Shown here one piece after another: positions 1-5,436 of a stretch of DNA of 12,380 bases. The notes under the pieces were generated by a model, which was not told the origin of the DNA, did not search any database, and saw nothing but the letters and a program-made list of their open reading frames with translations. The position numbers and the translations under genes were made by a program. The stretch lies in contig JAZUPW010000037.1 of assembly GCA_045605385.1 (NCBI GenBank), positions 1-12,380 of the forward strand. Reading direction: 5' to 3'. This stretch comes from SIG607 sp045605385 (GTDB taxonomy: Bacteria; Bacillota; Clostridia; Oscillospirales; Acutalibacteraceae). The stretch's first letter is position 1. Each line of letters begins with the position of its first letter.

Positions 1-141
1 TAAACAATACTTTACATTCATACGATTGTTTCACGTGAAAAATACGTTTTCAATCTCGCCAAAATGTTTCACGTGAAAAATTTCTGATGTTTCACGTGAA
101 AAATAATAATTCGATTGGGGCAAATGTTTCACGTGAAACGA
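1..141. repeat. Left terminal inverted repeat (141 bp)
   Basis: I compared this stretch base by base with the reverse complement of the last 141 bases. They are identical, and identity stops at base 142. Long perfect TIRs at both ends, together with a protein-primed DNA polymerase gene inside, are the hallmark of linear genomes whose 5' ends carry a covalent terminal protein. The repeat should hold the replication origin. It is much longer than the 6-bp repeat of phi29 and comparable to those of Cp-1 or PRD1. It contains four parS-like palindromes and no gene. Confidence 0.97.
27..140. other. Cluster of four parS-like centromere sites, left end
   Basis: Four 16-bp sites lie at 27-42, 65-80, 88-103 and 125-140. 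The first three read TGTTTCACGTGAAAAA and the fourth reads TGTTTCACGTGAAACG. Each matches the widely conserved bacterial parS consensus TGTTTCACGTGAAACA at 15 of 16 positions. In every copy the half-site facing the genome end (TGTTTCAC) is perfect and the mismatch lies in the inward half. Centres are 38, 23 and 37 bp apart. parS is the loading site of the host chromosome-segregation CTPase ParB. No ParB or ParA gene is recognisable here, so binding by host ParB is inferred. A phage protein recognising the same palindrome is the alternative. Confidence 0.85.
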
Positions 142-143
142 AA

Positions 144-158
144 GTGAAAAAATTTCAC
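144..158. repeat. Palindrome of parS half-sites in reversed order
   Basis: Just inside the left TIR is the 15-bp palindrome GTGAAAAAATTTCAC. It uses the same half-sites as the parS-like elements (TTTCAC and GTGAAA) but in the opposite order. It is absent from the right end. It may be a weak protein-binding site or a relic of the neighbouring array. Confidence 0.4.
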
Positions 159-169
159 ATCTTAATCAA

Positions 170-294
170 TTAACAATCTTTAACATATTGTTAACATTCA
201 TTAACTTGCACAAATTTTACAAGTAGTTTATATTTGCAGCATCAAACAAAAAGTAAAGATTTTGACAATTAACACAATTTAACAACGTATTAAC
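170..294. promoter_or_regulatory. Helically phased TTAAC words around the early promoter
   Basis: TTAAC occurs at 170, 180, 191 and 201, then at 269, 279 and 290. Steps are 10, 11, 10 and 10, 11 bp, which is one DNA turn each. The first block ends immediately before the -33 TTG of the early promoter and the second lies in its 5' leader. Spacing at the helical repeat suggests a protein lining one face of the DNA, such as a regulator or a p6-like nucleoprotein. The protein is unknown, and AT-richness alone could give some of these words. Confidence 0.5.
206..236 (+). promoter_or_regulatory. Early promoter P1, Bacteroidetes type
   Basis: The -7 box TATATTTG at 229-236 matches the Bacteroidetes consensus TAnnTTTG exactly. 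A -33 TTG lies at 206-208, 20 bp upstream, the usual spacing. The predicted start is near 243, giving a leader of about 66 nt before the first gene. It should drive the seven-gene early operon up to the DNA polymerase through the host primary sigma factor. Confidence 0.85.
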
Positions 295-308
295 AAAAGA
301 CAATAAAA

Positions 309-515
309 ATGAGTGTTTGTGTTTATTCGAGATTGCGCGGCAATCAACGTTACAGCATTTGGCGCGAAAATAGCAACCGTTACACCCTTTGGAATAACGG
401 CAACTATTTGGGCGATGCTGAAAATGATACGGCGTTAATCAATGTAATTAATGATTGTATCAACCTTATTGATAAGGCAAACGAATTAGCAATTAACAGA
501 GTATTAACAAAATAA
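309..515 (+). CDS. Early hypothetical protein, 68 aa
   Basis: This is the first gene behind the early promoter. I do not recognise the family. The first half looks like a beta hairpin made of two similar strands (RYSIW and RYTLW, followed by NNGNYLG). The second half, from about residue 40, looks like one amphipathic helix (INVINDCINLIDKANELAI). There is no signal peptide or membrane segment. The ATG follows an A-rich leader without a Shine-Dalgarno sequence, as is normal in Bacteroidetes. In phi29 the early operon encodes the dsDNA-binding protein p6, the single-strand-binding protein p5 and the regulator p4, so a small DNA-binding or regulatory role fits the position, but nothing in the sequence proves it. 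Confidence 0.75.
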   Translation: MSVCVYSRLRGNQRYSIWRENSNRYTLWNNGNYLGDAENDTALINVINDCINLIDKANELAINRVLTK

Positions 516-526
516 TTCAACGGCTT

Positions 527-832
527 ATGGAAAACACCGAAAACAACGGCGGTAACATTGTAACCGATGCAATGAACGCAATGAACGCCGCAAACAAAAG
601 CGGCAACGAATTAGAAAAAAACTATGTGGACGCTGCAATTAATGCGCTTAATACGCTTATGATTAGCGACATAACGCCACGTATGGCGTCAAAGGTGGCA
701 CGTTTCCGCAAAGTGCTGCAAGACTACGCAAAAGAGCGCAACGGCGGCACACAGCGCGTTATCGAATTTGACGAAAACGGCGGTGCAAAAGACGCAAACG
801 GCAACGAAATTGCAGACGTTTACACCGTGTAA
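527..832 (+). CDS. Early hypothetical protein, 101 aa
   Basis: This gene starts 11 bases after the first gene and ends 3 bases before the next, so it is cotranscribed. The family is not recognised. The N-terminus (1-30) is Asn/Ala-rich and probably flexible. Residues 30-75 are predicted helical, including a basic stretch, PRMASKVARFRKVLQDYAKE. The C-terminus is acidic and Gly/Asn-rich (EFDENGGAKDANGNE). A basic helical centre with an acidic tail would suit a small nucleic-acid-binding protein, such as a counterpart of phi29 p6. That is an inference from position and charge only. Confidence 0.75.
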   Translation: MENTENNGGNIVTDAMNAMNAANKSGNELEKNYVDAAINALNTLMISDITPRMASKVARFRKVLQDYAKERNGGTQRVIEFDENGGAKDANGNEIADVYTV

Positions 833-835
833 CAG

Positions 836-1396
836 ATGCGAAACAGACGCAAAGACAAACAACAAATTGCTGCATATTTAAGTATGTTGGAATATGCCGC
901 AATTACAGACAGCAAACAACGTACAAACAACGCTTTAACTATTGAAAAAATGAGCGAAAAAACCAACAAAAGCGGCAAGGCGGTAAACACTACCACCGAC
1001 ACGGAAAACGCCGCAAAAACAGCCGAAAACACGGCAAGCAACGGCAACGGTTTTTCCTTTGCTAATTCATTCAACAAAGTAACATTTAGCATTGATGTTA
1101 CTGATTTCGATTACTGCAAATTGGCGGCGCTCTACAACGCCGATGCTCCAAACACCGTTTACAAGTTGGACGGCATTTGGGTAAACAAAAGCCCCTTGGG
1201 AGAGTCGCCCGTTTTCATTGTGTCGGAGTTAGGCAAATTGGTTAATATGCCAATGCACCTTACAGCAACGGCGCGTGAAATTCTCAACAATGCAGACGCA
1301 GTTGACGCTATCCGTAACGGCAAAGTCGGTTTTACCGTGTACGAATACGAGAGCCACGCCCGCAAGTGCTACAATGTAAGGTTTGCAGACATTTAG
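836..1396 (+). CDS. Early protein, possible ssDNA-binding role, 186 aa
   Basis: The family is not recognised with certainty. Residues 1-38 are basic and helical. Residues 39-72 are a low-complexity Thr/Asn/Ala/Lys linker. Residues 73-186 form a compact, probably beta-rich domain that ends in a strand pattern (GFTVYEYESHARKCYNVRFA) reminiscent of OB-fold single-strand-binding proteins. A protein-primed replicon needs an SSB (p5 in phi29), and this gene sits in the matching part of the early operon, so SSB is my best guess at low confidence. The first ATG is only 3 bases after the previous stop. A second in-frame ATG at 950 (residue 39) would remove the basic N-terminus and could give a shorter product. 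Confidence 0.75.
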   Translation: MRNRRKDKQQIAAYLSMLEYAAITDSKQRTNNALTIEKMSEKTNKSGKAVNTTTDTENAAKTAENTASNGNGFSFANSFNKVTFSIDVTDFDYCKLAALYNADAPNTVYKLDGIWVNKSPLGESPVFIVSELGKLVNMPMHLTATAREILNNADAVDAIRNGKVGFTVYEYESHARKCYNVRFADI

Positions 1397-1414
1397 CGGC
1401 AACTAACAGCAACG

Positions 1415-1481
1415 GCAAGGGCGCGGCGTTTATGTTTAACAAACGGTTTGGCGCGGTTTGGTTAACGTTTGCGCCCTTTGC
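1415..1481 (+). other. Long-range hairpin in the early operon
   Basis: In the 112-base gap between two early genes, GCAAGGGCGC (1415-1424) can pair with GCGCCCTTTGC (1471-1481) with one bulged A. Inside the loop, GTTTAAC and GTTAAC words may pair further. No run of T follows, so it is a poor intrinsic terminator. It could be an mRNA-stabilising or processing element, or a leaky attenuator. Confidence 0.45.
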
Positions 1482-1508
1482 TTATTCATTCACTAACAAC
1501 AAAAGACA

Positions 1509-1799
1509 ATGAAAACGCTAACAGATGTAAAAGATTTCCGCCAAATTGATAACGTGCCGTTATTCGATTTTAAGCGGTTGGCAACTAAGGCGGCAAAAGA
1601 CGCGGAGGAAAACGCAAACAACCGTTACACGCTTTATGTAGTCAAAAGTCCAAACGTCAAAGATGATAAATATTTTCTATCTTTGACGGCTGTAAAAGAC
1701 GGCAAAACATTTGTTTACTACTCCAACAATGTAAGCCACAAAACAACCGCCCAAACGGTGCAATATTTGACCGATAAGGGGGTAAAAGTACACGATTAA
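1509..1799 (+). CDS. Early hypothetical protein, 96 aa
   Basis: The family is not recognised. The start context (AAAGACA before ATG AAA) closely resembles that of the first gene, which supports the start. The predicted pattern is an N-terminal helix (about 20-37, Lys/Ala/Glu-rich) followed by several beta strands: RYTLYVVKS, KYFLSLTAV, and KTFVYYSNN. A final helix and strand close the protein. It is soluble and has no membrane segment. It lies in the early operon behind a hairpin, and a role in replication or host takeover is inferred from position only. Confidence 0.75.
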   Translation: MKTLTDVKDFRQIDNVPLFDFKRLATKAAKDAEENANNRYTLYVVKSPNVKDDKYFLSLTAVKDGKTFVYYSNNVSHKTTAQTVQYLTDKGVKVHD

Positions 1800-1816
1800 C
1801 AAAACACTACCAACAA

Positions 1817-2020
1817 ATGAAAACACGTATCAAAATAAAGAAATTGCAGCGCGAAATTGCGGCGTTAAAAACTAAGTGTGAGTTTGCCGCAAATGCCGCC
1901 AATTTCTACAAAAAAGACAGCGAAAACACACACGCCCAACTGATGCGCACACTTGACCACAATACAAAACTAATTGAATTGTTGGCAAAAGCAAAGGGCG
2001 CGGAAACGGCAACCAACTAA
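1817..2020 (+). CDS. Small coiled-coil early protein, 67 aa
   Basis: The protein is almost entirely helical and its N-terminal third is strongly basic (MKTRIKIKKLQREIAALKTK). Leu/Ile/Ala heptad-like spacing suggests a coiled-coil dimer, with a second helix around HAQLMRTLDHNTKLIELLAK. The family is not recognised. It starts 17 bases after the previous gene with the context CCAACAAATGAAAAC, which closely resembles the context before the polymerase start. A DNA-binding dimer or an adaptor that organises replication proteins would fit. No catalytic motif is visible. Confidence 0.75.
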   Translation: MKTRIKIKKLQREIAALKTKCEFAANAANFYKKDSENTHAQLMRTLDHNTKLIELLAKAKGAETATN

Positions 2021-2027
2021 CAGCAAC

Positions 2028-2054
2028 GGCGGCAAATATCCAACGTTTGCCGCC
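2028..2054 (+). terminator. Hairpin before the terminal protein gene, possible attenuator
   Basis: GGCGGCAAA (2028-2036) and TTTGCCGCC (2046-2054) form a perfect 9-bp stem with a 9-nt loop. It is followed by TTATTGTT, a weak T-rich tail. It lies between the last small early gene and the terminal protein gene. It may act as a partial terminator that sets more of the small proteins than of terminal protein and polymerase. Confidence 0.5.
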
Positions 2055-2085
2055 TTATTGTTACACTTAATCTAATAAACTAACT

Positions 2086-2799
2086 ATGGCAAAAAGACGA
2101 AACACAAACGGCGGCAAGGGTGGCAACGTTAACGGCGTTAACTACTCCAAAACCGTAACAAAAGCGGTCGGTAATTGGCGGTTAAACGCTGATTTAATCA
2201 ATAGCAGTGAAGCGACAAAGGAAACACGCAAAGAAATAAACCGTGTTTTTCACGCTGCAAACAGACGTTTGCAGAATTTGGCAAATAGCGGCGCGTATAG
2301 TCCAGCAGCAAACGCCTTATTGTCGTATTTGTCGGAAGACATTGTAAGCGGTTTTAATTCGTTTTCAAAGTTGACGACAAGCGGCAAGGATTGGAACGAA
2401 ATAAAACGCGATTACGCCGCCGCAATCGAATTTCTCAAAAAACCAACTTCTACAAGTAGCGGCGCGAAACAATTTGAAAACGATGTTAGACAGCGTTTGC
2501 GCCTAACTACCGAACAATTTAACCATATTAAAACAATGATTGACGAAAACGGCGGTTATAACGATTACGCCGCCGCAAAATCATTGTTGCCGTCTGACCC
2601 TACAAAGGTAGCCGATTTTTTCAGAGAGGCGCAAAACGACATAGCGGACGAAATAGAAAACGCCGCCGCAAATTTGGACGGCACAAACGCCCTAAAAGAT
2701 GCACTTGCAACCGATTTGCAAAACGACATAAACGGCGGCATTTCGGCGGCATTTTTGCCGCTGTATGATAGTTTAGAGAGTTTTGATTTTGACAAATAG
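2086..2799 (+). CDS. Probable terminal protein (DNA replication primer)
   Basis: The predicted role is to provide the hydroxyl residue that primes DNA synthesis and stays covalently bound to each 5' end. It lies directly upstream of the polymerase gene, as gene 3 precedes gene 2 in phi29. Its length (237 aa) is close to phi29 TP (266 aa). The N-terminus (1-30) is basic and Gly/Asn-rich. Residues 45-90 contain a helical Arg-rich segment (INRVFHAANRRLQNLANSG) like that seen in other phage terminal proteins. Residues 130-215 are helical. The C-terminus offers Ser220, Tyr227, Ser229 and Ser232 as possible linking residues (the phi29 residue is a Ser near its C-terminus). I cannot tell which is used. 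The start is supported by the CTAACT-ATG-GC context. Confidence 0.65.
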   Translation: MAKRRNTNGGKGGNVNGVNYSKTVTKAVGNWRLNADLINSSEATKETRKEINRVFHAANRRLQNLANSGAYSPAANALLSYLSEDIVSGFNSFSKLTTSGKDWNEIKRDYAAAIEFLKKPTSTSSGAKQFENDVRQRLRLTTEQFNHIKTMIDENGGYNDYAAAKSLLPSDPTKVADFFREAQNDIADEIENAAANLDGTNALKDALATDLQNDINGGISAAFLPLYDSLESFDFDK

Positions 2800-2816
2800 C
2801 AACCAACGCCAACAAA

Positions 2817-5024
2817 TTGAAAAACGCCGATAAATATAATTTTGACGGTTATATTTATAAGCCGTCCGATTGCGGTTTTACCCCTACATTTGCCAATTAT
2901 AAAGATGTACGGTATATTTTACAAAATGCCGTTACAGAGAGCGATTTTAAGGCAAATGCTAAGGGGGTAAAAGTGTGCAATTTGCCGTTTAGTTTTGACA
3001 TTGAAACAACGTCTTTTGAGCGTGAAAACAGCGGCAAAACGGAAAAATTGGCAAGTATGTATATTTGGCAATTTGGCATAAACGGTTATATAATAATCGG
3101 TAGAAATTGGTTTGAATTTATCGAATTAATAAAAGCAATATCCAACGCCTTGCAACTAAATGAAAACAAACGTATAATTGTCTATGTGCATAATTTGGCG
3201 TTTGAATTTCAATTTATACGCAAAATGTTTGATTGGATAAATGTTTTTTCTATCGAGGAACGCCGCCCCTTATATGCTTTGTCAGTTGACGGTGTGGAGT
3301 TTAGGTGTAGTTATTTGTTAAGCGGTTACAACCTTGCCACGGTTGCCAAAAATTTGGTAAAATACCGCTGTAAAAAATTGGTTGGTGATTTGGATTATAA
3401 TCTAAAAAGACATTCAAACACACCGTTAACCGATAATGAAATAATGTATTGCGTTAATGATGTAAAAATTGTAATGCTGTATATAAAAGAATATATTGAA
3501 AACGTCCGAAACATTCACAGCATACCACTTACAAAAACTGGCGGTGTACGCAAATTTTGCCGCAAACAATGTTTATTTGTTAAAACAGACAGCGGAAAAA
3601 CCGTTAATAATTACGACTATAAAAAGACAATTAGCACCCTAAAAATAAAAGATTTGGCGGAATTTGACGCGATGCAAAGGGCATTTTGCGGCGGTTTTAC
3701 ACACGCCAACGCAAACTATGTAAATAAAGTAATTACAGACGTTGCAAGTTATGATTTTACAAGTAGTTATCCGGCGGTTATGGTTGCCGAAAAATACCCT
3801 ATGACATACGGCGTAAAAATGCAGTTTAAAACACGCTCCAATTTCGAGAGCGTTTTAAAGCAAAACAAATATTGTATTATATTTGATATAGAATTTATTG
3901 ACATATTCACTAAAAACGAATTTGATAATTATATTTCGGTGTCAAAGTGCTGGCGCAAAGAAAAACACGTTGAAAATAACGGTCGCTTAGTTTGCGCAAA
4001 GTCTGTTTGTATGACTATCACAGACATTGATTTTTTGATTATATGTAAAAATTACACTTATACAGAGTATAAGGTGGGAACGGCGTATTTGTACGGTAAA
4101 GACTATCTACCAACGGAATTTATAAAAGCAATACTCCAATTATACAAAAAGAAAACGGAATTAAAAGGGGTGCAAGGTATGGAAAACGAATATTTAAACA
4201 GCAAAGAAATGTTAAATAGTTGTTATGGTATGTGTGTAACGTCCCCTTTGCGCGATACCATAACATATAAGGAAAACGTTTGGGGTACTGATGTATTAAG
4301 CGAAAACGAAAAAAACGAAACATTGTTAAAATACAACCTATCCAATAACCGTTTTTTGTTTTACCTTTGGGGGGTATATGTAACGGCGTATGCGCGGCGC
4401 AATCTTTGGACGGCGATTTTTAACATTAAAAACGATTACATTTACAGCGATACAGACAGCGTAAAGATAGTAAATTATGACCGCCACAAAGAATATTTTG
4501 CAGCATATAACGCGAATATCGAAAACAAGTTAAAAACGGCGTGCAATTACCACGGCATTGATTTTGCGTTATGCGCTCCAAAAACTATTAAGGGCAAAAC
4601 GAAAATGTTAGGCGTTTGGGATTTTGAAGGTATTTACAGACGGTTTAAAACTTTGGGCGCAAAACGGTATTTAGTGGAGTGCGAAAACGCTTTGAACGTT
4701 GACGGCAAAAATTATGATTTTTCCCTAACTGTAAGCGGCATTAATAAGAAAAAAGCAATACCGTATTTGTTGGAAACATACGGCGCAAACGGCATTTTTA
4801 AAGCGTTTGACAATTATTTGTATATACCACCAAATTACAGCGGCAAAAACATACTAACATATATTGACTATGAAACAAACGGCACGTTAACGGATTATTT
4901 GGGCAATACGGCGCAATTTAGCGAATTAAGCAGCGTTAATTTATCGCCGTCTGAATATACATTAAATTTGTCTGTTTTGTATTTGCAGTTTTTGGGGGGT
5001 ATCAAAGAATTTTCAACAAAATGA
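2817..5024 (+). CDS. Protein-primed family B DNA polymerase (phi29 gp2-like)
   Basis: This enzyme replicates the linear genome from the terminal protein. All hallmark motifs are visible. The exonuclease site has Exo I DIETT at 61-65, Exo II HNLAFE at 125-130 (Glu where phi29 has Asp) and Exo III YCVND at 211-215. A GGF segment lies at 292-294. The polymerase site has motif A DFTSSYP at 313-319, motif B KEMLNSCYG at 463-471, motif C YSDTDS at 543-548 and the KxY-type AKRY at 615-618. The 150 residues between motifs A and B leave room for TPR1 and TPR2, the insertions typical of protein-primed enzymes. At 735 aa it is longer than phi29 (575 aa), mainly through about 50 extra N-terminal residues and a longer C-terminus. 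The start is TTG. The next in-frame ATG lies after Exo I, so it cannot be the start. Confidence 0.97.
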   Translation: MKNADKYNFDGYIYKPSDCGFTPTFANYKDVRYILQNAVTESDFKANAKGVKVCNLPFSFDIETTSFERENSGKTEKLASMYIWQFGINGYIIIGRNWFEFIELIKAISNALQLNENKRIIVYVHNLAFEFQFIRKMFDWINVFSIEERRPLYALSVDGVEFRCSYLLSGYNLATVAKNLVKYRCKKLVGDLDYNLKRHSNTPLTDNEIMYCVNDVKIVMLYIKEYIENVRNIHSIPLTKTGGVRKFCRKQCLFVKTDSGKTVNNYDYKKTISTLKIKDLAEFDAMQRAFCGGFTHANANYVNKVITDVASYDFTSSYPAVMVAEKYPMTYGVKMQFKTRSNFESVLKQNKYCIIFDIEFIDIFTKNEFDNYISVSKCWRKEKHVENNGRLVCAKSVCMTITDIDFLIICKNYTYTEYKVGTAYLYGKDYLPTEFIKAILQLYKKKTELKGVQGMENEYLNSKEMLNSCYGMCVTSPLRDTITYKENVWGTDVLSENEKNETLLKYNLSNNRFLFYLWGVYVTAYARRNLWTAIFNIKNDYIYSDTDSVKIVNYDRHKEYFAAYNANIENKLKTACNYHGIDFALCAPKTIKGKTKMLGVWDFEGIYRRFKTLGAKRYLVECENALNVDGKNYDFSLTVSGINKKKAIPYLLETYGANGIFKAFDNYLYIPPNYSGKNILTYIDYETNGTLTDYLGNTAQFSELSSVNLSPSEYTLNLSVLYLQFLGGIKEFSTK

Positions 5025-5034
5025 AAATTGCGAC

Positions 5035-5065
5035 TTTTATTTGATTTTGATTTGTTGTATATTTG
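5035..5065 (+). promoter_or_regulatory. Promoter P2 for a candidate small RNA
   Basis: The -7 box TATATTTG lies at 5058-5065, followed by CGGCG as in promoter P4. The -33 region is weak (TTTT at 5035-5038, 19 bp upstream). It begins about 34 bases after the polymerase stop. No reading frame longer than about 10 codons follows before a strong terminator, so its product appears to be non-coding. Confidence 0.65.
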
Positions 5066-5071
5066 CGGCGA

Positions 5072-5218
5072 CAAAAAGAAAATTGATTTGTGGTGTGTTT
5101 GTTATGTTTCATATTTGGATTTATAGTTATTAGGTTTTGTTTGATGCAAAAGCGTTAATTGTCTTTTGTTTGTGGGGTAGGGGATTGTTTGCAAGTTTTC
5201 CCCTACCCTAATTTTTTT
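5072..5218 (+). ncRNA. Candidate small non-coding RNA, possible pRNA analogue
   Basis: A promoter (-7 box at 5058-5065) and a strong intrinsic terminator (5174-5218) bracket about 147 transcribed bases. The first ATG opens only nine codons, so the transcript looks non-coding. phi29 packaging requires a 174-nt packaging RNA that binds the connector and the gp16 ATPase. This RNA has a similar size and sits immediately upstream of the gp16-like gene. The functional link is inferred from position and size. I did not find the phi29 pRNA fold. Alternatives are a regulatory RNA or an attenuated leader. Confidence 0.45.
5174..5218 (+). terminator. Strong intrinsic terminator
   Basis: GGGTAGGGG (5175-5183) pairs perfectly with CCCCTACCC (5200-5208), extended by an A:T and a G:T pair. 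The loop is about 14 nt, and TTTTTTT follows at 5212-5218. It would end the small RNA and any read-through from the early operon. Confidence 0.85.
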
Positions 5219-5267
5219 CACGGTCGGAAAATTCGCAGATAGAGAAATGCTATTATAACAACGTTGC

Positions 5268-5334
5268 GACAATGATACGACAATGATACGACAACGATAC
5301 GACAACGATACGACAATAACGCGGTATTGTCGTA
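5268..5334. repeat. 11-bp tandem repeats ending in an inverted repeat
   Basis: Four tandem 11-mers, GACAA(T/C)GATAC, lie at 5268-5278, 5279-5289, 5290-5300 and 5301-5311. A partial fifth copy begins at 5312. The last copy is part of an inverted repeat, TACGACAATA (5309-5318) and TATTGTCGTA (5325-5334), with a 6-base spacer. The 11-bp period places each copy on the same face of the helix. The array lies about 40 bp upstream of the ATPase promoter, so it looks like an operator or activator array, comparable in role to p4 sites in phi29. The binding protein is unknown. Confidence 0.75.
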
Positions 5335-5374
5335 ATGTTAAATTTTGATAAATCAAACCGCAATCAAAAAAATT

Positions 5375-5406
5375 TTTGTTTTGATTAATTTGTTTTGTTA
5401 TATTTG
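5375..5406 (+). promoter_or_regulatory. Promoter P3 for the packaging ATPase
   Basis: TTTG at 5375-5378, exactly 20 bp, then TATATTTG at 5399-5406: a textbook Bacteroidetes promoter. GCAGC and a CAAACAAAA leader follow, as in P1. The predicted start is near 5413, giving a leader of about 24 nt before the ATG at 5437. Confidence 0.88.
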
Positions 5407-5436
5407 CAGCGTCAAACAAAACAAAATATTTTGATT

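Noticed and set aside
1..140. Repeated palindromes as a CRISPR array or transposon ends
   Set aside because: Spacers are short and unequal, the repeats are only 12-16 bp palindromes, there are no Cas or transposase genes, and the replication and capsid genes show a phage genome.
820..1092. Hydrophobic 90-aa minus-strand frame that could look like a holin
   Set aside because: It lies antisense to the Lys/Thr/Asn/Ala-rich linker of an early gene, where complement codons automatically read as Phe/Leu/Val/Ala. No minus-strand promoter was seen and all other genes are on the + strand.
5395..5436. Upstream TTG start extending the ATPase by 14 residues
   Set aside because: The codons lie across the -7 box and before the predicted transcription start. 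ATG at 5437 has a normal A/T-rich leader.
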